From Eonycteris spelaea (lineage: Eukaryota; Chordata; Mammalia; Chiroptera; Pteropodidae): a stretch of DNA of 64,000 bases. This document shows positions 1 to 11,720 of this stretch, piece by piece. Position 1 is the stretch's first letter. The number at the start of each line of letters is the position of its first letter. The stretch spans positions 620,001-684,000 of the forward strand of contig PUFA01000285.1 of assembly GCA_003508835.1 (NCBI GenBank), given 5' to 3'. The notes under the pieces were generated by a model. That model saw only the letters and a list, made by a program, of their open reading frames with translations. It had not been told where the DNA came from and searched no databases. Both the position numbers and the translations under genes were made by a program.

Positions 1-2089
1 TTGGCTGGTACATGTTGCCTGAATCAACTGAGAATGCATTTGGGTTTCCCAGGGAGAGGCAGGAGGAACTGTGGTTCAAAAGATATATTTTGCAGCACTG
101 TAGGAGGACCCCTGTCCCCTCTGGCCCTCCACCCCCAGCCCGTTTCTCCTGCCCTTTGCTGTATGTGATATGTGGATTCCAGTTGTGATCAATGTGACTT
201 TGACTCAGGGCCCCTGCTGTTTGTTTGGATGTCACAATGTGACCCTGGGTGCTGTTGACCTGCAGCGAAGTGACCTGAAGTGTTCTGGAATCCCGCAGTA
301 AAGTGAACTTGCTATGAGCTGTTTCCTTACCAACCCGTGGGGTTGCAATAGCTGAGCCCATCCATCGGACCGAGGGGAATTATTCCTGGTTGCGGTAGGT
401 ACCACTCTCCTATTCAAGCACAGAGAACTCTGCAGTTTGTGACCTTGTAGTGGGATTCCATTCTTAGAATTACTCTGAAACAGAAATCCAGGACTTCTGC
501 TACTTTAATAAGGTTGGGCTGGAGAGGGTTGAGGGTGGGGGAGACGCCCCTTAGTCAAGGCGGCTCACAGGTATGCAGGGTTGGCCAGAGGAACTACTCT
601 CCCCTGACTACCACCACACACACCTGCTCTGCTCACATCTGACCTGGGTTTTTGGTTCTTTTCTGCTTGTCCAGTTTCAGGAGGGAGGCGTCTGCCCTTT
701 CAAGACTCTTTTGGGAAGTGACAGCAATTAGGAAGGGACCTTTAGCTTTCTGGAACGGGAAGCCAGGAGGCACTCCCCTCTGCTGCCTGGATGCCACTGT
801 GAGCTGTAACTCATTCTTTCCTGCTGAGCGGGCCCTTCTCCAGGCAACCCCCCACCCTCCCTCCCAGTCTCTAAGGTACTGGATACTTCCTTCCCACAGA
901 GACAGGTTGATCCCAGGGCATTGGGACCTGGTAGTCGTGGGTTTGAGGTTCTAGTTTTAACCACTTCAGCCCTAATTGGGAGACCTGGCTGGGTGCCAAT
1001 TTCTGCTAGTTTCAGCCAGTGTTAGCTGTTTAACCTTTCAGTGCCTCAGGTTCTCTCTTCTACCTCTATTCCCACAAAAGATAAAAGAAGCATATTTCTC
1101 CTTGCCCCTCTGGCATCAGTGGCTCCAGGTCCTGAGCGGAAACTCTAGTTTCTATCATGAATCTGGAAGGTTTGGGGTAGTCAAGTCATGTTCTACTCTC
1201 AGCCTGGGGTCTGGGTCTGGGGCCTCTGGCTTTCTTATCTGCAAAGTAGGCTGAACAATAGCGCTTTCCTTTCTGTGTGGTTGAAAGGATTGCCTGAGTT
1301 GAGGTATGTGAACTTTGAACTTTAAATAAATGCTTACTGATCGTGATAACGGGCATTGTGAAGTCTCTTTAGGGGCCTTAGCCGTCAGTCCACTGATTTT
1401 GTCTCATGCTTCCCTAGATAAGGCCTTCTTAGTGGATGCTCAGGATCAGTTGAATGACACTGAGTTGAATTCTTAAAAAAATCTTAAGCGTTTTGAGAGG
1501 ACAGCTTCTCCCAAGGGCCTGACAGCAAAATAGGGGATACCATTCCCAGTACCTAGTGCTGAGGCACGTGCTAACATTTTTTTTTCCAGCGGTGAAGTGC
1601 ACAGACCTTAGTGCCCCGTCCCAGAAGTCTGACATATGCACACTCCCAGCTACCCAGGCTCTATCACCCCAGAAAATTCCCTGTTTCCTTCCCAATCAGC
1701 TTCTCAACTTGATCCCCTTGCAGCCACTGTCTGGGTAGTTGCACCTTCTTAGACCTCCCCTGAATCATTAACCTGGCTCTTTCCTTCCTGCTCTGCATCC
1801 CCAAGGCTGGGTTTCTGGCTGGCCATTAGCCTCTTGTCGCCATCTGCACCCTCCCCCCAGCTTGATGGGAGTCTGTTCTGAACCTCACACTTGATTCTCA
1901 ATCCTCTCGCTTGGAGGCACAGTGCTGAGGGCACACCAGGTTTGCCTGGGACTGCGGTATTTCCTGTCCTCGAGAAGGTTATCCAGCTCCAGGCGTCCCA
2001 CTAGTTCACAATTAAAAGTGATAAAGGCCAGAGAACCCTGAGACAGCACAGGCTGTGTGAACACCAATGGGGCCTTAAGAATCAGGCCC

Positions 2090-2225
2090 GCAGGGGTCTG
2101 ATCCTTGGCCTCAGGTTGCTGACCTGTAACATGAGGATGCTGAGGATGATGAACGGTAACTTGCAGGGTTGGTGGGGGATTGCGGGAGAGATTGTTTTAC
2201 TTCTCTCTGCTTAGTGAGAATTGGA
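2090..2225 (+). mobile_element. MIR fragment
   Basis: cctcaggttgctgacctgta, atgaggatgctgaggatgat and the following tract fit a diverged forward MIR core. Confidence 0.5.
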
Positions 2226-3129
2226 CCACAGCCAGCTGTACACCCTGACTGTGGAGGCGTTTTCAACATCATGAACCTGTGCTGCCTGACTGCTTTAAAG
2301 GGTGGGAGGATGTAGAATAGAGAATTCGGGCTTAGAAGAATGGCATCCTTGGACTGAACTCTCCATAAAGGGGAGTCTGGCTAACATTAAAAGTTTTATG
2401 TATAGAGTGGCCATATAAACTCCTGGGGGTAACTGTCAGTATGAAAGTTAGCACGTGGTAAAAAGTCTATTTCATGCTCCAGGTGTGCTGGCCCTGAGCT
2501 CCTCTATCTGATGACTCAGGGTGAGCCCAAGCTTTTGAGGAACTTGATAGAAGCTGTGGGAGGCTGGGTGGTCGGTTGGTGGGGATGCCTAGCTTATGGA
2601 GTTGACGAATAGGGATAGTGGTGCTTGTGTGAGTACTGGAATTCAGGGAGGGCCAGGGCTTCTGCCTAAACACCTTGCACCCAGTTGCATACCCCAGGGA
2701 CAGGCAGGCCTCAACCTGGGAGACTGACCTGCTTTCAGTAGATTCCATCTCTGGTGTTTCTAAGAACCTGAATTAACCCTACCCTCTCCTTGGTCTGGCC
2801 ATCCCACCTCCTTCCAATGCTGTGAACATTGCTTAAAAGGTGCCATAAAAGTAAATATTGTGAAGCGTAGCATCTGGGCAGCTAGAGGATTTCTGCTCAG
2901 CAGAGGCCATGCCTCCATGTCTGGAGGGGTCTGCTAGCAGCTCTCAGGCTGCTCACCTGCAGAATCCCCATAGTGGCCCCTTGGGCACTTTTCTGCCTCC
3001 AGTCTGAAGCCAGAAGGACGGGGATCAGAGTCCCCAGGAACACAGGTGGCCAAACTGGAGCGCCATTCAGAGGTGTACCTTCAGCCCCCGCTTTTTACTG
3101 ATGATGAAACGAGGGTCACTGTTCCCTTG

Positions 3130-3750
3130 CAAACATTTACTCTTTGTGTCAGGCAGAAGATACAAAAGATGGAGAAAAAAATGGCCCTTAGCCTAGAGGA
3201 GTGAATACAATATAGGGACAGATAACCAAATATTTCTAATTGGGGCTACACTAAGTACAGACAGAAGGGTGCCATGGGTGAGGGTAGAGGAGATGCTTCA
3301 GCTGGGTCTTGAAGAATGAATAGGAGTTTGCTGGGGAGGGGGTTACGAGGGATAGAAGGTATCTCAGACATGTGTAGATGCTATTGTGAAGGGGTCCAGA
3401 GCACCGTGTCTCTGGGTAATGGGGTGGGACAGGAAGCCTGACAGTTGAGATGAATGGAAATGAATTCATCACCTGTCAGTGAGTGCTGGGAAGGTTGAGC
3501 CCTGTGTAGGTAAGGAGGCCTGGGGAATACAGGCCATTGCAGGAAGTGAGGCTCGGGGAGCTGGCTTGGATATGAGTGCACCATGCTGAGGGCAGTGGGA
3601 TGTATTGGAGGAATTTTGAACAGGGGAACAATGGGGTCACTAGACAGGTTGGACTTCTGGATAAGATGAAGGGAGTGCAATGGCAAGGCAAGTTCTGGCT
3701 GGGGGTTGAGATGGAGACCGAGTGGAAGGGGAAGGGGTGAGTGAGATTTC
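3130..3750. mobile_element. L2/ancient LINE-like stretch
   Basis: Features like gatgcttcagctgggtcttg, agaatgaataggagtttgct and gaacaggggaacaatggggt are typical of ancient LINE (L2-type) 3' sequence. Borders and orientation are uncertain. Confidence 0.5.
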
Positions 3751-5158
3751 CAGCTGCTGACAGGTCTGCTGTTCACAGTGAGGCAGGTACCTTACCTCAG
3801 CTCACTCTGTAATAACTGAGCAGAATCAGAGCAGACCTCTGTGTGGTTCCCCAGGCCAGCTTTCTCTCTCCTTCCCCATAGCTCCTGCCCCATCAAAGAT
3901 TCTCAATGGACAGGGCCTTGCAGTCAGATGTGCTTAATAAATGTTTCTTATCAGACAGATGCTACAGCATCTTCTGGTTCAGTCCCAGGTTCTAGAGGTT
4001 TTGGGCTGAGGCCTGGATGCCTCCCTCTAGGGCAGTGCAGCCTGTTCTGAGGCCGGTTACAGCTGTTTCATCCATCATAAGTGGCTTCACCTTGCCTGAT
4101 GTTTCCAGGGAAACTTAAAACTTCCTATCACAGCTCAGGGCTTTGTAAGGTGTCTGCTCTGTGAGCCTCCAAGGCTTGGAAGCTCTCACTGAGACTGGGA
4201 TATCACCTGAGACAAGACAAAAGGAATCTGGAAGGCCAGGTGTGTGTTTACATGCTTGCCAGGTGGGTGTTGGCAGTGCCCACTGGGTTCCCAGAGGCTG
4301 TGGTCAGCCTAGGGCAAGGCTGTGCTTCCGAGGCCACACATCTCACTGTTGGCTGAGTGGCTCTTCTTTTGTCATTCATTTATTAATGCACTTGTATGCT
4401 CATGTGGTCATTTTCCCCCAGTCATTTCATCCACACATTCACCTAATAGTGCACCATTGCTTCCTTTGTCAGTTTGTTCATTCTTGACTTACTCTTAGGT
4501 GAGTCTGAACTGGGGAGTGCTTGCTATTCAAGTAGCTCTGCTATTGGCCACATTGAGGTGAAGGTTTGCCCTTGAGAGATACAGGCTGACTGGGATAGGA
4601 GGCCCACACATGTGAAGGACATACCAGGCCACATCTTCTGTACTTAGTGACTTTCTGGAATCTTTCCACTGTCACACTCAGCAGCACTGTCTGGATGGCA
4701 AGGCTGAATTATGCCAGAAAGTGGAGCAATAGTGGGATGGAGACCACTGCTTGCCCACAGGGCAAGGGGGGACTATGGGGTAGACCAAATCAGGAGCCTC
4801 GTTTCTTTCCCAGCACCCCAAAAGTAGGAGACACACACTTCTTGAAAGTATGTGCTATATCCCAAACAATAAAACAAAACAAAAAACACTATCACAATAG
4901 ACATGGGAAGGATCAGAACTCTTGTGGTCTTAGACTCATTTTACAGTTTAAACCTATTTTTATTTTGAATTGCATGTGGAGAGTTGCCAGAGTACTTTTA
5001 GGCTTTGGGGCTCTAAAATCCTTTCTAAAAAGAAAAGTACAAAGAATAATACAGGGACTCAGTAAATAGTTGACACTCAAAATGTTGGAGGAGTCTCATC
5101 TTTTTTAAAGAAAGAAATCAATATCGAAGGAGTCCAGCTGTTTTCTTGTCCCTAGAGA

Positions 5159-5364
5159 CAGGGGTTCTCAACCACAGTTAGTTCTGTCCCCAAGAGACAT
5201 TTTGGCATGTCCGTAGACATTTTTGGTTGTCACAACTGAGGAGAGCAATCAGTATCTGGTAGGCAGAGGCCAGGTGTGCTGCTGAACACCCAGCCGTGCA
5301 GGGGATGGCCCCACCACAGGGATCCAGCCTCAAGTACCCATGGTGTAGAGGACAAGAAACCCTG
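5159..5364 (+). mobile_element. MER5A-type hAT element
   Basis: Starts caggggttctcaaccacag and ends gacaagaaaccctg, forming terminal inverted repeats. The core gacatttttggttgtcacaa is diagnostic of MER5A. About 206 bases, near full length. Flanking 8-mers are only partly alike. Confidence 0.88.
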
Positions 5365-6284
5365 CTATAGATGCAACAAGTATCTTGAATTTAGTTTGTT
5401 GCATGCCAGACTTTTAAAAAATTCACAGAGAAAGAATATTCATTCTATGTGGTTGTGTGTTGTTTCCTAAAAATGAATATGTATGCTTTAGGAATTCTGC
5501 ATCTTGCTATGTTCATTTGACATGCTTTTGAGAATAGCATGTGTTGATGCATCTAGTTAGTTCATTTACATTCTGTAGCTTAGCTAATTTAGGAGAATGG
5601 GCCACATTTTGTTTATTAATTCTTGCATAGACACACTTTTTCATTGCAAGTGTGCTGATAGGAACATCTTTGCACATGTACTTGGTATGTGTGTGTGTGA
5701 GTTTCTCTGGAGCCCACTGGGAGTGGAACTACAGGCATGTGGGAGTTCACAGCCTCATCAACTCAGGACTGTCTGTTCAGTTTGGTGAGAAGAGGCACAT
5801 TCATATTGTTTAGCTTTCATTTACCTGATTGCTGGTGAGGCTGTGCATCTCTTCACAATGTCAGTTCCTTAGGTTTGCTTTGGGGCCTTTGAACACCTCT
5901 TCAGGGTCCTGGTCACAGCATCCTGGTGATGTGGACATTGGTCCTAGTGGAGTCCCTTCTCCCTCGGGGTGCTGGACACTCATCATCTGAGCTGCTGATT
6001 TCCTCATCTATTGTCCTTGCACACTACTCTTGTGGCTTGCCGGCTCCTGACAGGGCACGACACAGCTGATTGGGTTTCTGCTTTTTTATCTTCAGTTTTA
6101 TGAGGTTGCACTGTAGTAACCTTTGCTGGACTTGGACGTGCCCGAGCCTCCAGTGTGTTCCCAGAGGGTAACTTTGTTTCTGAGTTCTGAGAGCTTATCA
6201 CTTCTTAGGCTCCCCATGTATAGGCCTCGGGGCACCGGGTGGGAGCTGGCAAGTTTCCTGCTGACTGTGGCTCTATCCCTGCAG

Positions 6285-6392
6285 GCAGACCTCTGCGTTA
6301 TGACCTGGCTGCTGGGCTACGTGGACCCTTCAGATCCCCGCTTTGTGGCTGCCGTTCTCGCCATTACTTTCAATCCTCTGTTCTGGAATGTG
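6285..6392 (+). CDS. PEMT: PEMT coding exon holding the short-isoform start codon
   Basis: Internal coding exon of phosphatidylethanolamine N-methyltransferase, the ER-membrane enzyme that uses three S-adenosylmethionine molecules to turn phosphatidylethanolamine into phosphatidylcholine. It is 108 bases (36 codons, phase 0 at both ends). The acceptor CAG ends at 6284 and the donor GTAAGT starts at 6393. The translation contains [19 protein letters not shown], then [10 protein letters not shown], closely matching mammalian PEMT. The ATG at 6300-6302 is the start of the 199-residue short isoform; the five codons before it (ADLCV) are read only in the long isoform, whose first exon is outside the window. 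From residue 15 of the short isoform (F15) the first hydrophobic segment begins and continues into the next exon. From my memory of the human protein, changes include R3W, L11S, S14R and Y28F. The frame is intact. The identification is very secure; species-specific residues are as read. Confidence 0.96.
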
Positions 6393-7757
6393 GTAAGTGT
6401 CCTCATCCTGACACTGTCCCAGTGGGCTGCACAGACAGACAAACCACTCTTCCTTCCCCTCTGTCTGTCTGTGGCCAGTGTGGAATCATCTTCTCTGTTT
6501 CCCCATTGAGGTTGGCACCCAGTTAGGGGATGCTGACCAGGGAAGCCCCTCACCATGGGGATCTCATGATGTCTTGACATCTGCAGATGGCCCTGGGCTA
6601 TTGCCACGTTGGGCTGGGGTGGCAGGGCTGTGCTGTGATAGGGCTGCCCACCTGTTTCTGGCGATCTCACTCAGTCTTCTAGTTGGTGAAGCAGACTTTC
6701 ACTTTCGGGCTTTCTTCCCTCTTTGCCATCCACACAGTGAAGCCACTCTTATGAGTCCCCTCCCCCTCTTTGGCTCCATAAACATTTTCCCTCAATGAGA
6801 CTTCCTGCAAAATGGTTTGCACACCACTGGCCTGAGGTGTGCTGGGTAGCAAGAACAAACCGATGAGAAGTGAAAATAAGAGACAGCAGTACCCCACTCT
6901 TCTGTGGGTGCAGAGGATACTGGGGGGACAAGAGCAGGGGTGGGGCCTCAGGCTGCATGGGAAGTGGCCCTGAAGTGGTCCTGGGAGGGAGGACAGGTCC
7001 TCTTGCTGCAACCTTTCTCCAAAACGCCTCCTCTTATCAAGGTGTGGGGGCAACTCTTGGGGTTTCTGGTCCAGCTTTCCTGTGTGGGCATCTCTGATGG
7101 GCTGGAAAGGGGCAGCAGTGGTGCTCTGGGAACTGCGCTGGTGGTCCCTGGAGCTGCGTGCCTGGGTTTGCTGATGCAGAGCCGCGAACGTCCTGTGATC
7201 ACCCTTGAGGGTAGCTAGAAGAATAAGGCCAAGCTTAGTGTTAACAACACACTGTTCCAGACTGTTTTCATTTCAGGTGACCCCTTGGTCCCAGGGGTAG
7301 AACAGGACATGTTTTTCATCTGGTTTATGATTTAGGTCTTTTCTCCATCTGAGGAGATGGAGGTGGGGGCGGGGCTGCTCACCTCAAAGAGGCCATATTC
7401 TGAATGCGCTGTCCCTCGTGTCCTGAATATGCTGGGCCTATGCTGAGGTGGTCTGGTGGGAGGGGACCTGAGGAGAGCAGGGAGCTCTGAGGGACAGAGG
7501 TCCAGAGCTTGCTTCGTCCAAAACTATTCTTCAGGCCTCCTGGGCTCCTGCCACACTCCCAAGAGGCCTTGTCCCACCCTACCTCTGTGCCTGCGCTGAC
7601 CCTGACCTCCTGACACAGGCCTCCCCACAAGAGCTAGCATAGGTGGGCAGAGTGCCTTCAGAGGCCCTCGGCCCCTCTTTTCTCACTTCTGCTCTCTCCA
7701 CCTATGTACCTTCCCCTCTATCTTTTCAGCATCTGCGGCACCAGACAATGAAGAGGG
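6393..7757. other. Unique intron, nothing recognised
   Basis: Start of the long intron. Several open frames of 70-125 codons on both strands lack any family resemblance, overlap each other, and are typical of G+C-rich intron. Confidence 0.6.
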
Positions 7758-8211
7758 TGTGGCAGGCTGAAAAATGGCCCCCCAAAGATGTACCCATCCT
7801 AATCCTTGGAACCTGTAAAGCTTACTGTGAATGGCAAAAGGTGGAGGGCCTTTGCAGATGTGACTAAGTAAAGAATCTTGAAATAGGGAGGTTGTCCTAG
7901 ATTTTGGGGGTGGGCCCTAGCTGCAGTCACATGTATCCTTGTGAGAGAGAGATGTGGAGATGTTGGTGTTGAAGATTGGAGTGATGTGGCCACGAACTGA
8001 GGAAGGCCGCAGCCTCCAGAAGCTGGAAGAGGTGAGGAATGGATTCTCCCCTAGAACCTATGAAGGCAGTGAGGCCCTGCCACACTTGATTTTGGCCCAG
8101 TGATACTCATTTCAGACTTCTGGCCTCTAGAAGTGTGAGAGATTATATTCTTATTATTGTAAACCACCCAGTTTGTGGTAATTTGTTACAGCAGCCACAG
8201 GAAACTAATAC
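7758..8211 (+). mobile_element. MaLR-type solo LTR (MLT1-like)
   Basis: About 454 bases starting TGTGGCAGGCTGAAAAATGG and ending GGAAACTAATACA. Internal landmarks ccccccaaagatgtaccca, ctttgcagatgtgactaag, ggattctcccctagaacc and ttgttacagcagccacagg are typical of mammalian MaLR LTRs. It has TG..CA ends; flanks are too diverged for a clear 5-bp duplication. The subfamily is uncertain. Confidence 0.75.
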
Positions 8212-8214
8212 AGG

Positions 8215-9600
8215 GTATTAAAAGGCTGTTGATCCCTACTAGAAGACATCATGGTCTTTTGGGAGTTGACAGTGCTATTTCTGGTCCACAGGCCTCTCCC
8301 TATAGGCTTGGCCTTGACCAACAGTCATTCTGGTCTCCCAGAGCTGGGGACTTGGCTTGACAAGTACACAAGGTATCCTGTGGACACTTGGTAATGCACA
8401 TGCCCTTTGGTTATTTCTTGTTGACCCCTCTACTCTAACAACATGTTTTTGTGAGTTTATGAATGTGGCCTGCAACAACATGTATAATAATCACATGGTT
8501 AAGGTACATAAGATTTGGAAAGCAGGCAGCTCATGTCTGTGTGTTTGTCATAAGTCTTTTTTTCTTTTGTCATAAGTTTTTTATTTTCCTTGTTTTTGGA
8601 AAAAATTATTCACTGGAACAGTTTGTGATCATTAGTGGGAGAGAGAGAGAGAGAGCTCTTCAAAGTCATTTCAGAATGAAAAAAGTTATGAAAACATGTT
8701 GCGGTTTGGTGGGTACAGTGGACCGGCACTGTAGGGCAGGAAGCACTGGTCTGAGTGAGGCTGGACCCCAGCTCTGTGACGCTATGGGGACCAGAATCCT
8801 AGTTGTGAGCAGTGAGAGGCTGCACTTGTGAATCCACTTAATTCAGTCCTCATTATAGCTACAATAGTACTTGGCAAGGCTTGCTGTACTTGTGCTGAGT
8901 GCATTTCATGCTATATTTTAGTTGTGACAGTAAAACTGTTATTCTCCCTTTTGGAAACTTCAGTTAGTCATTTTCCTAGGCACTGGAGCACATGGCCCTG
9001 GGCCTCATGATGCTGAAATTCTAGGTGGGCAGTATATGAATAAACCCGAGCAGAGGAAGGGGAACTAGAGACAGGAAGGGCTGAGCAAGGCAGACCTTTG
9101 AGCAGAAACCTGCCCCTCTGCAGGAGTGAGCCCTTGGGTATCTGGGGGAAGAGAAAACAGCAAATGCAAAAGTCCTGGGTGATTTCAAGGACCAGCTACC
9201 ATATGGAATCTGACAGATGGAGAATGGAGGACAGGCTGCAAAAGTGACTAGGTCAACGGTGAGAACTTTGGAGTCTGAGCTGGCCGCCATGGGATGAGTA
9301 GCTCGACCTGACTCAGGTTTTCGAGGTTGACCTGGGCTTCTGGGAGGAGAACAGATGAGGGGCAAGGGTGGAGCTGGGAGGCTGTCATAGTAATTGAGGC
9401 CCAAGATGGTGGGTTGGACAGAGTGGTACCAGCAGAAGTGGGAGAAGTAGTCAAGATTCTGGGCATAATTTTAGGAAGAGTCACCTGTATACACTATGGT
9501 TTGGTTGGTAAGTGCAAGAGAGTAGGCATGGCTAGCTCTATGGTTGGGGCCTGAGTGGCTTATAGTAAGAAATATACATGTGATCTCCTTAGTGTTGAGT
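8215..9600. other. Intron, mostly unassigned
   Basis: Holds a short GA tract at 8636. The segment 9020-9260 has the look of ancient LINE sequence (gagcagaaacctgcccctc; gggtgatttcaaggaccag) but is not certain. No gene seen. Confidence 0.5.
8636..8656. repeat. Short (GA)n tract
   Basis: gggagagagagagagagag with nothing notable around it. Confidence 0.9.
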
Positions 9601-10135
9601 ACAATCAGGGTGTCTTTTGTTATCTGAATTGACTTTTGGAAGAACCTATGGATGGAGGCTGGTTGCCGGGGAACCAACCAAGTGATTAAAGGGCTGGAAT
9701 TTTCAGTCTCACTCCGACCTCTGGGGAAGGGTGAGGAGTTAGAGATTGAGTTCAATCACCAAGGTCCAATGACTTAATCAATCATGATTATATCATGAAG
9801 CATCTATAAAAACCCAAAAGGTCTGGCTTCAGAGAGCTTCCAGGTTGGTGAACATGTGGGAGATGTGGAGAGAATGGTGCACACCAAGGATGTGGAAGCT
9901 CTGCATCCTTTCTTCATACCCTGCCCTATGCATCTCTTCCATCTGGCTGATGATTCATATTCTTTAATATCTTTTGTAATAAACTGATAATCTAGTGAAT
10001 AATCTAGTTTCTTGAATGCTGTAAGATGGGTAGATAACATCAGAATTGAGTTGAATTGTAGGACGCCCAGCTGGTGTCATAGACTTGCTTGGGTGTGTGT
10101 GGGGAAAACCCACACATCGAAATTGGGTGCAGAAT
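9600..10135 (+). mobile_element. LTR, copy 1 of a family seen twice (internally deleted)
   Basis: Shares with 17604-18300 the tracts ataaaaacccaaaaggtctg, ccctgccctatgcatctctt, ccatctggctg, an AATAAA-type signal near 9979, and gaattgagttgaattg near 10046. About 180 bases present in copy 2 (after the gttctgtgagc-like motif) are missing here. It is most likely an ERVL-type LTR; the family name is not certain. No viral genes. Confidence 0.68.
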
Positions 10136-10139
10136 TATA

Positions 10140-11340
10140 GAGGGCATAGCCATTTGCCTTGATGGGACAATGAAGGGGGAGAGGGTTATGGAAGAAGAAA
10201 GCTCAGTTTCTGCTGTCAGATTTACGATGTCCATGAGACTACAGGTGGAAATGAAGCCCATGTGAGTCTGGAATTCAGAGAAGTGTTTGGGGCTGGAGAC
10301 GATGGCTGAAGCCTGAGAGAGTGGCTGCCCAGGGCTGAATCTGACCTTAGACCCAAATCTTTTGACTGCTCAGGGCCCATTGTCTGCCTCTCTGGGGCAT
10401 AGGTCTTGGAAGTTTTCCCATGATGTTGGCTGGAGTGGTCTGCTTACCCATTGGCACACCTTCCCACCAGTCCTTCCTAGCCCATCTCTTTCTTCCCACC
10501 CCTACTCCCAGCAGCCAATTTGTGACTCCTGTACTCTTAGAATCTTGTTACCAAGACCTCAAGTGCTTTGTTGCTCAGTCCAAGGAAGGCTTTCTGCCTT
10601 TTTTCTCCCTGGCTCTCTGGGGAAACTTTAACATTGCTGACCCTCGCTCTTTCTTGAAACTCTGCCTTCCTTGCACCCCACCTACTTTTCTGGTTTACTC
10701 TCTATCTCTACTGTTCTTTGGGAACTCCTCTTCCTCTGCCCATCATTCATTCATTCATCAGATGTTCGCGAAGAACTGCTGTGTGCTGGGCACTGTGTGA
10801 GCCTGCAGGAGCTAGGGAAACACCTGCATGTCCTCTTCTGAGGCCACAAATAGGTTCATAATTAAAATCGTGAAAAGATCAGGTGCTACAGAAGAACTAA
10901 TTGGTGCTTTCTCCTTTGTCATCTGTGTCTTAACCTCTGGCCCAGAATCATCTCACAGTACCAAGAGCTTGGGTCCAGGTGCTGTAGCCACACCTGAGTA
11001 TGTCAGGTCCCAAAAGGAGCTCACTGTTTGGACCCTGGCAAGACTTCCTTAATGTGCTGTCCTTCACTATCTCCAAGTATGAGGCAACGCTGCGCCAGGG
11101 TCCTAGGGCGAGGGTCCAGGGCCAGCCTTCACTCTTTTCTCCAGCCTGCCCTCCAAGTCTGTCCTCACAGGTCCATATGCTTAACACGGGGCCACCACCA
11201 TCACTGGGTGTCGCAGCAGTATTTCAGCCAGGTTGCCTGCCGCTCTCTGTCCTCTCCAGCCTTACTCACAATGCACACTTGCTCATTCACACCTCATAAG
11301 CACAAGGCCAGGGACTGACCCCTACCCAGTTCCCCAACAC
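10140..11340. other. Intron, unassigned
   Basis: Near 10740-10800 the tract catcattcattcattcat, then cactgtgtgagcctgcagga, suggests an ancient reverse L2/MIR end. The rest is unique with no gene signal. Confidence 0.5.
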
Positions 11341-11550
11341 ACAGAGTTGCTTAGAGGTGCCTGTATTATCTAGGAGAAAGTATAAGCACTTTCACCTGGC
11401 CCGTGAGGCCACTCTCTAGTGAGCATCCTGTCACCTGTACCCTCAGTCACCTTGGGTCCCTGCCCTTCCCTGGGTGATTCATTCTCTCACCCCACACCTG
11501 TGCCACCTCTTCCAGGCAGTCATCCTTGCTCCCTATGATCCCCCACCCCA
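11340..11550 (+). mobile_element. L2 fragment
   Basis: agaaagtataagcactttca, cctggcccgtgaggccactc and later caccttgggtccctgccctt fit a forward L2 3' region. Confidence 0.55.
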
Positions 11551-11567
11551 ACCTACCCTCTGGGTCA

Positions 11568-11720
11568 GGGTTGCTGACGGTGTTGTTGACATTTTGGACT
11601 GTCCTGTCACTGCAGGATGATTAACTCCATTCCCAGGGGTCAGTAGTACCTCTCCATACTCCCAAGTTCTGACAGTCTCAGTGTCTCCAGATATTACCAG
11701 GGTCCCCTGAGGTGCTTAGT
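11568..11720 (-). mobile_element. MER5A-type hAT element, reverse orientation
   Basis: Reads gttgttgacattttggactg, gactgtcctgtcactgcagg and gtgtctccagatattaccag, the reverse complement order of MER5A. Diverged and slightly truncated. Confidence 0.75.

Larger units (their letters stand above)
1..6284 (+). other. PEMT: PEMT intron upstream of the first exon seen (3' part)
   Basis: Intron sequence leading to the acceptor at 6283-6284. No exon matching the long-isoform N-terminus was recognised. It contains a probable MIR near 2.1 kb, an L2-like stretch at 3.1-3.75 kb and a MER5A element at 5.16 kb. The remainder (about 1-2080, 2230-3120, 3780-5150 and 5370-6280) is unique-looking sequence with no gene, long open frame of recognisable content, or CpG island. 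In mammals the PEMT gene has alternative upstream promoters and first exons; none can be placed here by eye. Confidence 0.8.

Noticed and set aside
4855..4890. Poly(A) tail of a processed pseudogene at aataaaacaaaacaaaaaac
   Set aside because: The preceding sequence has no recognisable coding homology and no flanking direct repeat was found.
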